Shown here: positions 30,010 through 41,700 of the stretch, in pieces
How the letters are laid out: each line of letters opens with the position of its first letter
How positions within the stretch are numbered: the first letter of the stretch is position 1
Source of the DNA: Branchiostoma lanceolatum
Lineage: Eukaryota > Chordata > Leptocardii > Amphioxiformes > Branchiostomatidae
Direction: 5' to 3'
NCBI RefSeq assembly: GCF_035083965.1
Contig: NC_089724.1
Coordinates: forward strand, 26,174,974 to 26,238,973
DNA length: 64,000 nt
Position numbers and translations under genes: made by a program
The notes under the pieces: generated by a model
The model's input: only the letters and a program-made list of their open reading frames with translations
The model's database searches: none
Told to the model about the DNA's origin: nothing

Positions 30010-30017
30010 TGACGTCA
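30010..30017. promoter_or_regulatory. Perfect CRE/ATF site (TGACGTCA)
   Basis: A palindromic TGACGTCA lies about 70-90 bp upstream of the candidate NLR first exon, a typical proximal-promoter distance for CREB/ATF binding. A function is inferred. Confidence 0.4.
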
Positions 30018-33000
30018 TCACTTAAGCTTCTCCGGCGATACCATGCAGTTTGAATGTATGTCGCAAGGGGGCGTTACAAGTGCGCTGATTAAAGCTGGGA
30101 ATGATATATACATACTAGTACTGTACATACATGTGTTAAATCAACTTGAATGGAATGATGAACTTCATCACATGAAACGTCGGCGACAGTATGAATTTGA
30201 ATATGGAATTTCCACTTTTAGACTAGATCTGTGTCAAACTATTCTATTGGTTTTGAATAGTTGTACCCCTCAGTTCTTCAAGTGCACTAAAATCATGGAG
30301 TGATATATACTTATCACGTGCCGTATCAAATGATAAATTACATCATGTTCAATATCCGGGGACAAAATGAACCTGCTTATGAATGTTCCATTTCTGGACC
30401 AGAGCTTTGTCGAAATATATTTTTCCATTTTAAACATAAATCATTATAGGCAATGCTACGTTTATGGGTGCTGTACGGATAGGACGCCAGTGCCCAAAGG
30501 TATGCATTATGAATTTCGAATTTCAATACATGCGTCAGGAATAAAGATTGATACCGCTTTGTCGACGATTAAATGACTGCGCTTAGAATGTTAGAAACCA
30601 TTTTGTTTCAGTGAGTTATGATCATGTTGTATAAAACTTATCTTGTAGTTTGGGCCTCTATCGCAAGAGGTCATGTCCAGGTTTACGTGTTTTTACGACT
30701 TCTATCGTTGGAATGTTACTTGATTTTCACACAAGATTACATTGACGAAAGAAATCAAATTCGTAACCATTTATTGAAAAAAAAAATCTTCTCGGTCGGT
30801 GCATGTCCAACGTACTCAGTTTCGGAAGTGAATGATCAACATGTTTAAAAAGATAACAATATGGAATCGGCATTGATATCGTATCAATATTCATACCACT
30901 TAAGAAGGATTACCACATGGGGATCCTGCAAAAGTTAATCCACATCCGATATCCCTGAAAATATCACGATGTCGACCGAAATGCCACGGCGCCATTAGCA
31001 ACCAGTAGAAAGGTCAGACTCGGGTGTACATCGTTGTTCGCCGGGCGAAAGCGAAGTGGCTATTTGCGTGGTGACGCCGGTTTCCTAGAGCTACTTATCC
31101 AAGCAGCATGACAGGGGCTTTATGTCTTAGTGTGGGGGAGGCTTGGAGGTCAATCATGGTGGAGAGTTTGAGAAGGAGAATTTATAGTCGTGACAAAATC
31201 ACAAAAGTGGTGTACATGTTCAAGTTCCGTATTAAAAATGTCACTTGTTGTCCAGGATAAAACACAAATGTATAATAGACCAATAGCGTCGTGAAAGCGA
31301 AAATTCTGCATACAATACAAAAATGCCACAATACAAACTGACACATCACTTTTTGTTGTAACCTTAATATATATATAACTTTCACTCGTCGAGTACTTGG
31401 ATACTGTCCATCACTGTTATCTTTATCATGTACAAGTGATTAATATTCCAACCACACACATACTTTCCGCTTTCCTAAAACCGATAGCAGCCACCGTTGT
31501 TTATCCAGACGTTTTGGACTTTGTACCATATGGTGTTCGTAACACAACATAACATAACATAACATAACATAACATAACATAGCATACATAACATAACAAA
31601 CAAGATAAAGTTCATTTCCAAATCCCAAACTTACATGCGGAGGGGAAAACACAATGTGTCTCACCCTGTGAATCATGTACAGTATGTTGCATTGCTAAGT
31701 GCATGTACACCATAAATATAACTAAATACATTTGTCATTAACACAACAATTAATATGATATTCTTTGACACAACAAAACAGATAGCATGAGTTGCTACTA
31801 ACGTCTATTAGATCAGCCAATTTAAAACTATTTGATTAGCTATAGGTATGTCAGTACAGTCGAAATCCATACTCAGGAAACCCAGTTTAAAAAGCACTAA
31901 TCATTCTGTTTCGAAAATTTAGAACACTGACGTCATATAATTCAATGAGAAGGCGTCAGCACGGCATAAGTTGCAAACGGTGAAAGATCCCAGAACTATG
32001 ACGGACTTATATGAAACAAGTAAGAATTTGACTTTGGGGGTATATTTAGCAAAGTATAGTAGGATTTTCAATTTTTTGTGTAGCTTTCCTTTAAGTTGAA
32101 AGGTGGGTCTGAACTACACTAGTCGCGGAAAACATACATGACTCTGTGTCAAAACTTGTCCGAACGGAACGCTGTTAGAGATCGCTGTTAAATATAGATG
32201 GACGGCCTAGTTGTGTTTCCACGCACTATGGTCTATTATGCTCGGGAGAGGAAGCTGATATTGCCGCCCATAATCGGGCCATCTGTAGCGCTTGACCCAG
32301 CTTTTGTCGTGAGTCACACCTGTCAGTCACGCAGGAGGGCTCTACCCCAACCAACGCCGTATCCTAGCAACAGATGTGTTGTCAACAAGGCCGGGATGAA
32401 TGCAAGTTCAAGTCCATGAATGGGTGGGAATGGCGTGAACACGACATGCCGTATTGTAGAATGCGGCGAACATTTTTGGCGTTAAGATCTACACAAGGCG
32501 TAAATTAGGCAAAATTGGTTGAGACACTTTTAAAGCTTATCATTCTCTTTAGTATAACAATACGTTAAAGTCCCATTATGTAATATTTGGGCGAAAAATT
32601 TGAAATATTTAAGATATGAAAAAAATCTTGGTGTAATTAGCATTTACTACCACCTTTCAATATATTTGTGCTATTATTTACACTTCTGACGTATGTGGTT
32701 AGCGCCCCAAGATATTGTACAGGACATGTATAAAAGTAACGCGTTATATGCGTTCATGCCATATTTCATAATTTCTATCATTTGTCGTTTTTTGTTATTG
32801 AAACAGTGCATTATTCCTTCATTCAGAAAGACCAAGCGCTGTTAGCGATTAAAAACAAAAATGTTATGTGTTTTATTTTTCTTACAGTATCCTGTTTTTT
32901 GCGAGTGGTAAATACCCTCCCCCCTCCTTGGCACCTACAGATGGTACGTTCCATTTACGTCAGCTAGCCCAACTCGCTCAAAATTCAGGATCAGTGATTG

Positions 33001-33036
33001 TCGCCGTTGACTTGAGGCGTACCTGTGAGAATCAAC
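30018..33036. other. Divergent intergenic region between NLR and lipase
   Basis: About 3 kb separates the two genes, which are transcribed away from each other. It holds an AACAT pentanucleotide run (31541-31600) and AT-rich sequence. I find no exon with credible splice sites or domain. Promoters of both genes should lie at its edges. Confidence 0.5.
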
Positions 33037-34360
33037 ATGTCGACGGTTCTACCTCTATACCTGCTGGTGTCGCTTCTTACCTTCTATCCAGGTGGGTATC
33101 GAGTAATTTCTTATTTTGTCTGTGTGTATGTATTTTCGTCAATATCTACCAGTATTCTACATATTTCATATTTAATCACATGTGAAATACAGGGCTAGAG
33201 TTTGAACACACAGCATGCTAGCAGGCCGCCGTGGATTCAGTACTGACGCCTGACCTGGGAAGGGCGATATGAACGGTTGTAGAGGTGCCCACCCACCCAC
33301 CTACCCATTGATTTTATTCTGTGTGGATGTATGTATAAGGTATATAAGGCCAAAGCCTCGATAGAGAGACGGGAACAGATGCATAGATCCATAGATAGCT
33401 ATTTTGGCCACGAACGCGTGACAGAAATATGGGCGGGCAATTTGATCTGCTCCGTTTACAAGTATGTTATGGTAACCCGACTATTTAATCATACTGTACT
33501 AAGGCTGGATACCAAACTACCAGTATATGTAAACTCCCGCAAGATTTCTCCCGATTGAAGTCAAGAAACGCAGTGAAAACAGGTCCGTATGAATACTGGT
33601 AGTTTTCTCCACTCGCTACGACGCACATATCCGTTGAACCTCGAGCTCAGTGTCGGAACGGAACAAGGAAATGAAAACGCGTGTCTCGGGTGAAACATCC
33701 TGTGTCCTTCCCTAATGTCAGAAGGATAAAGGAAGTCCGTACTTGTCGACAAGCCCCGTTCTACGCCAGGCTCTATTAGTATTATGACCGTGGGACAGGT
33801 ACTCTGTGGCCGCCATGGCATATAAATGATCAACCTAAGCCGGGTTATGTTTCCGTCCAAACCAAAGTAATGATACAGCACCGTGCATACAATGGGCACA
33901 CATACTTGTGTTTGTGTTGTAACACTAACAAAGAACGTGGTTTCTAAAGTCCGCACCTCAAGCTAGTCTCTAACGTTACATACAGGACTAACTTGAGCCT
34001 CCCTGAAGGGAAAAAAAATGTCCAAATGATTATATTACGAGAGCCGGCCGTAGATTTGCACGTAGGCATGTCCTACGGAGTTTGGTAGAGACTTCCTGAA
34101 GCTTCGCTATGTCACTTTCCGAGAAAGCTAGCCAGGCTGATCAAAGATAGATGTATCGATTCTGACTCACAGACTGTCTATAACGTTCCACCAACGAGGC
34201 TAGTGTTGGCAACGCAGCGACCCGTTCGTTGAACCATGCCTCGCCTGAAATGGCCGAATTACAATCATTGAATGACCTGGATTTCACCAATATATCACGT
34301 TACATGTTCATGTCTATGGACCGATGTAGGACGATTTATTTTGTGTGTGTGTGCGCGCGT

Positions 34361-34393
<33 letters not shown>

Positions 34394-35731
34394 TTGGCGA
34401 TAAACGTCGCCGCCGCCAAGAAGGCATGCAGCAAAGGAGTCTACTCTGATAAGCATCTAGACGACGTAGAAATACTGGTCATAGGAAGTATTTAGATACG
34501 GTCTGATAATAGTTAGAAAGCAGAGCTATTCAGAGCATATTGTCAGTTTACACTACGGTATAGGGAATGTTGGGTTGCCCTAGCTACGTATAACTATAAG
34601 ATGATTATCGATATATACTAGTATATATAACGTTACGTCACAAGTGGGAGATCTTTGCCATCTGCCTTGGGTCGCATTATCTGATACTACATGCTGCTAT
34701 GTGTTAGGAACTCGGTGTTAGAGTTCCTACATGTTACAGAACTACAGTGTCGAACAAGGCCTGATATGTGATCCAGCAGACCGGATGTGAAAGGGTTAGT
34801 TCTCGATACTACCGGTTACAAGTACTGGTTCATTGTATAACTCACTTAGCGGGGTATTCAGCTTCAATCCGGCCTGGGTCAGGCTCCACAGAGCACTGGG
34901 CAGTGAGAGTTGTGCTGCAAAGACTAACCAAATTGTGCAATTTACTATGTCTTTATGTCAAAAACATCAAAACGTGCGAGCTAGGCAGAAGTGTAGTTCT
35001 TTGTCAAGTTTTTGTCACGTGAATGTAACGTTATCCAGCAAATGTTGATTGGATTATCCCATGTTACACAATATACCTACACCAGGAGTTAATCTTTGTC
35101 TCCTGTAGTTTTTTTGTCTCAGTAGTAACATGTAAGACGATATTTTCGTCATTCTTTAGGTGCGGAAGGCCTTGAAGTATGTTACAACGGCCTCGGCTGC
35201 TTCTCCAACGCTGCGCCATTCTTTAGTGCACAGCGCCCCCTATCGCTCCTGCCTCAAAGCCCAGCAAATGTGGGTACGACTTTCGGGCTCTTCACCCGAG
35301 AAAACCCGACAACACGGGAGAGGAAGACACTGTTGGCCGAAAGGGACGATCTTCTGGAACAGTCCACCTTTAACGGAGGGAGCAAGACAAAATTCATCAT
35401 ACATGGTTTCCAGAACAACGGGCACCGACCGTGGGTTTACAACTTGACAAATGAACTTCTTTTGGAGGTGAGGACAATCAACATTCTAAACCTTAGAAAT
35501 GGCAGTCACTAAGACAGTTAACGTTATTCAGGCAGTATGAAAGTTGCGTTGAATGTTAGACCTTTATCTGGGAAGACAAATGTTCTACTGAAGCTTTTTA
35601 ATCACAGTCAAACTTGGTTTCAGCAACCACTCAAAGGACTTAGGAAAAGTAGTTGGTGATGAGGAACGTTTGCTCCAGACAAATTTGTTGTTTTTCCGAA
35701 AAAAAATCATTACATTTGCGCGATATACACT

Positions 35732-35768
<37 letters not shown>

Positions 35769-38700
35769 CATTCAGTAAGAAACTCGCGGGTTATGTTGCA
35801 ACATAATCCGAATTCCGTTCTTAGTACAAATGTGTTTCTACATACAAGCTTGATACAATTCCAATAATCACAATATCATTACTCAAGACATTTCGAAAAA
35901 CTTTGCACAGTTAAAATCCATACTTTTTAAAATCAAGTTTCTATCATATTTCTAGTTTTTTGGCACCGAGTTATTGCATCACCAGACCACTTGAACTAGC
36001 AACAATTTATAAGAAATGTTTATTAAGACACAAAATTTGTCACAGATTTGCATTCACCATTCTAGTAATAGGAAACCGAAAGGATGAAAAATGTAGAGAT
36101 TTGACGTAACTTTTTTTCTTTTCAAGAAAATGAATTTATGCCTACCTTCTCGGCCGCCGCTGAAACAGAGCAGGGAGAAAATTTCTTGTTTCTCAGAAAC
36201 TACGGGGGGAAGTCCCTAGCTGAACGCGTGGTTTTTGTCGAACGCTGATTGGCCGTTCCGGCCAAGGGACGCTGTGGTAATTTATTCAACCCCTGCTCTT
36301 CAAAGTGGGAAGCCTCATAGGCCAAACAAATTAATATCCGGGCTTTACGTCCGGCCTAAATTCTTATTTCTGATCAGGGTGACTACAACGTGATCGTTGT
36401 TGACTGGAAGGACGGAGCTAGCCTGCCCTACACACAGGCGGCCGCCAACACCCGCGTCGTGGCCGCCGAGACTGAGAGACTCATCCGGTACCTCAACAAC
36501 CGGGTAAGCACATGGAATACCAGAACTACATAAAACATATTCTATTCTGTCATTCTTATTCTATTCTCTTCTCTTCTCTTCTACTCTACTCTACTCTACT
36601 CTACCCTACTCTACTCTACTCTACTCTACTCTACTCTACTCTACTCTACTCTACTCTACTCTACGCTACTCTACTCTACTCTACTCTACTCCACTCCACT
36701 CCACTCCACTCCACTCCACTCCACTCCACTCCACTCCACCCTACCTATTCTATTCTATTCTATTCTATTTTATTCTTTTCAACTCAGAAAATGTATTCTA
36801 GAAAATCATTATAGTGTCAAAGTTTGTAAAAAAATATCAGCGAATGATTCTAAATTCATTAATACTATATAATATGTAGTGTAGTCACTTTGTACGTACG
36901 GACTGCCTTTTTGCGTCTAGCCATTAGCTCAAAGATTAGCGAAAAACAACAACGCAAAATTGTCACTTTGTGTCTATGATGTGCAGACTCGAGCGGACTG
37001 GACTGAGATGCACATTATCGGGCACAGTCTGGGCGCGCACACCGCGGGATACGTGGGACATGGACTGGGCAGTCTGGGAAGGATCACAGGTAACTTCATG
37101 TCATACATGTGTATACTACATGACAAAGTCTTACACACTATTTTAGGTCCTTTTAAAAAAGACAACACAAAGAAATTTACCGGGACTGACTGATTTGTTT
37201 ATTTCTTGGCTCCTGAGTTGGTTGATTGATCGAAGTCACATAAAGACGTAATTACTTAGTTTGAATCGTGTAAGGACGTAACGATGTATCAAAATTAGTT
37301 CAACTTGTACACCTGCAAGCTATAATTTCTCGGTGCAACTTTTTGCATGCCAAGGGGGTCGCAGAACACAGTATTTCCCAATAGTAGTTCGGGTATAAAG
37401 TAGTGCGTCACATTGCTTGAAAAGGCCATAGTTTTTCTTCTGTGCACGTTAGCGAGGCTGAAACTGCGGTGAATGGTTGAGGTATACGTCAGGTTTGAGT
37501 GTAAATGAGTTGGATTACGATGTTTTTTCGGTCGGCTTGGATTCGCGCCTGAATATTGATACCGCCCGACTACTGTGCGTTGGCTGCAGTATGATGACCT
37601 CCGCTGGGGTTCATATCAAAGTGGCTTTTAAAAGAGAACGAGCCGGCAAATTTAAGCTCATTTTCATATATTTTGTAGCTTGAACCTTGAAGTGGTGAAA
37701 TACTGTGGTCTGCGACCTTGACACCCTTATTCACAAAATTCCCACCAGGTCTGGATCCCGCGGAGCCGCTGTTTGAGCACACGGACCCGCTAGTGAGGAT
37801 CGACCCAGCCGACGCAGCTTTCGTGGACATCATCCACACTGACGGCTCCAGTATTCTCACCCTAGGTGGGTCTGACATTAAAGGCAACCAAAGCAATATT
37901 TGGGCCCAAATTTTTTATGGTGGTGATATTTATTAACATTGTTTATCACATTTGCGTAATGACTTGATCTCGTGAGCCTACAAAAAAGGTCTGACATTAA
38001 AGGCAACCAAAGCAATATTTGGGCCCAAATTTTTTATGGTGGTGACATTTATCAACATTGTTTGTCACATTTGCGTAATAATTTAATTTCACGAGCCTAC
38101 AAAAAAGGTCTGACATTAAAGGCAACCAAAGCAATATTTGGGCCCAAATTTTTTATGGTGGTAACATTTACTAACATTGTTTATCACATTTGCGTAATGA
38201 CTTGATTTCGTGAGCCTACAAAAAAGGTCTGACATTAAAGGCAACCAAAGCAATATTTGGGCCCAAATTTTTTATGGTGGTGACATTCATTTACATTGTT
38301 TATCTCATTTGCGTAATGACTTGATTTCGCGAGCCTACAAAAAAGGTCTGACATTAAAGGCAACCAAAGCCATATTTGGGCCCAATTTTTTTATGGTGGT
38401 AACATTTACTAACATTGTTTATCACATTTGCGTAATAACTTAATTTCGTGAGCCTACAAACAAGGTCTGACATTAAAGGCAACCAAAGCAATATTTGGGC
38501 CCAAATTTTTTATGGTGGTGATATTTATTAACATTGTTTATCACATTTGCGTAATGACTTGATTTCGTGAGCCTACAAAAAAGGTCTGACATTAAAGGCA
38601 ACCAAAGCAATATTTGGGCCCAAATTTTTTATGGTGGTGACATTTATCAACATGGTTTGTCACATTTGCGTAATAACTTAATTTCGTGAGCCTACAAAAA

Positions 38701-41700
38701 GGTCTGACATTAAAGGCAACCAAAGCAATATTTGGGCCCAAATTTTCTATGGTGGTGACATTTACTAACATTGTTTATCACATTTGCGTTATAACTTAAT
38801 TTCGCGTGCCTACAAAAAGGTCTAACACTAAAGGCAACCAAAGCCATATTTGGGCCCAAATTTTTTATGGTAATGACATTTATCAACATTGTTTATCACA
38901 TTTGCGTAATAACTTAATTTCGTGAGCCTACAAAAAAGGTTTGAAATTAAAGGCAACCAAAGCAATATTTGGGCCCAAATTTTTTATGGTAATGACATTT
39001 CGCGAGCCTACAAAACCTCCGGACACAATTTTCAGTCATGAGTTCTCACATCACAACAACGTAGTAGTTTTGCATCATGGACGTTATTATACATTGTGAT
39101 AGTGTTGTTTGAACTAATCATGTATAGAAATGGCTAAATAGATTGACGTTCAAAATCCGGTTTTCGGGCCCTAATATTGGTTGGGTTTCCTTTAAAAGTG
39201 GTAAAAATAGCTTCAGACCTTACATAACTTTATACATAACATCTTACTTGAAAGGATGTCATTAATTCATTATGTTTTGTTGATCAAAAACTGTCTGCTT
39301 GTCAAAACTCAAAACTGTTTATTTGAAATTAAGTCATGAAGCATCACTTTATTTTTAAGTATACGTATCATACTAACGCCGATATCAATATCATGTCGCA
39401 TGAAGATGTAGAATTCCCCCGACAATAAAGATTAGTGTTGAGTTGACGATTCCGTGCCTTTCTTTCCCGGCAGGCCTTGGGCTTGACCAGCCGGTGGGTG
39501 ATGTCGACTTTTACCCAGAAGGCGGTGCGCGGCAGCCCGGATGTGGCGCGGAGAGCATCATCTCTAAGATCGGAGTGATCGCGGAGGGGCTCGTGACAGA
39601 CGGGTTTCAGGGTGAGAGACTGTGATGTGCTCTTGTAATCTTTTAGACGCCAATCTACAATCTCATTACATTGACAGAGTAATTTGATTAGCGCATCGTA
39701 AGAGCTGTATAATTCATTCCTTCGTTTGGAGATTTGAGTCGAAAGGTGATAACGTTGCCTGTGGTGGTTATCATTGATGTTATAATAAATTCTAGCTTTG
39801 TTTCGATAGCTCAGACACATGAAGCGTTATATGTACACGTGGATATAGATAAAGTCCCACACACAGAGTTATAAGAAAATCTTTTTTTACACAACAAAAG
39901 TACAGCGACTTTCGTAAGGTCTATAACATCTGTACATATAAAAAGTCAAGTTGATACAAATGAATTAACGTATACATCAATCTATATGAATAGATCTATG
40001 TGAATCAATATGTTGAGTCCAACGTATCATTTATACAATTGGTTCTAAGGTCTAGACTTTCTTTGATATATTTACCTATTTTACAGAGTAAGGGTTATCT
40101 CCCCCTAGAATGTACATGTAGTTGAATTTTTCTATCGTATGGGATGTATAAATGTATGTTGTAAGGTTTGCATTAGTCTGTAGACACATACAGAACACAG
40201 TGGTCGTAATTAAACCATACATGCCCTTTAAGAAGTTCACATTTCCTTACCTTGTTTCCCCCTGATGTAGCGGCTAAGAACGCCTTCAGCTGCAGCCACA
40301 CCAGAGCCATAGAACTGTTTACCGAGTCCATCAACTCTCCGTGCCAGTTCACGGCGTACCCCTGCTCTAGGTGAGGATGGCACCGCCCTTTTTTCTCACT
40401 ACACATTTGTGATGGTTTGTAAAAAGCAAAAAGCTGGTATTCTCTTTCTGTTCAAGATAATCAACTTAGCATGCGTGCAAGTATTAATCGTAGCAAGGTC
40501 GCGTCCCTTGCCACTCATACGATCATTGTGTAGATTAAAACAAGTTTGTTACTTATGCTTTGTATCGCGGAGAGAATCATTGAATAACGTAGTTATAAAT
40601 CAATTGAATGAATGGTTATTGAAGGAAGACCGTTCGTGTGCAGAACGTTCATTACATGTACAGTTTAGGATTCTTCTCGTTTTATTGTAACGTTAATAAT
40701 GAAAATGTGATATTTTCGAAGGTTTGTCCAAGTGGATAAGAAATCATGAACTCGTCCATATTACTCACTATAGGTCTATGGACAGATACACATCTCATAT
40801 GCGCTTGTACAAACCTTTCTTGACAAAAGATACCTGTTTAAGTTTTGCACAATGAACGCAGTGGAAAATGACATACAGTTTATTTGCCAATGTCCTCTAT
40901 ATGACGCCGAAAGAAGCGAATTATATAAAACAGCTTCCGTCAATTCCCCTAGCTTTCACAATTTGACTAACTTACAAAAATCAATCTTACTACTAAAATC
41001 AACCAACCCACTTACGATACAAAACGTGGGTCTCTTCATTTTCCATTGCCTTCAAAAAAGAAGTAGTCAAACCCAACCATAGTCAACCTTAGTTAACATA
41101 GAACTTTCACAGTAGACTAGAAAACTATGTCGATTCCCATGTATATCCATGTACTTGTTTGTCTGCAATTAGCCTTCGGGCATGAACTTGCAATAAAGTA
41201 TGTTATTTTGTTAATCGTACCATACAAATGTCCGCATGTTCGCACAGCTGGGACGACTACGAGGCGGGAGACTGCAGCGACTGTGACGGCAGTTGTTCCG
41301 TCATGGGGTTCCACGCGGACAAACATGGCGGCGCGGGATTGCTTTACCTCAACACCGACGACAAGGACCCCTTCTGCCGTAAACACCTTTCCGTCGATTT
41401 GTAATAACTTTGATTAAGCATAGGACATAGGAGATTCGTTTTTTCACAGTCAGTAATTCTCACCTGCTAACGTTTCGGTGTCCAGTCTCTGAAGAAGGTG
41501 TCTGACAGACATCGAAACGTTAGCAGGTGAGAATTACTGGTCGTGAAAAAAAAAGAATCTCCTATATCCTATATTCTACCAACCTGATGAAATTACTTTC
41601 GGAAGTTTGATTAAGCATGCTTCTACCAGCCCTCTCACTCCTCATGCCCCTAGAAAGGAGGTCCAATCAGCCACTGACAACACGATTTTTCAACACTAGC

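Noticed and set aside
37972-38443. Repeated 77-residue open frames
   Set aside because: The frames follow the 119-bp tandem period and have no splice or start context; they are a by-product of the minisatellite.
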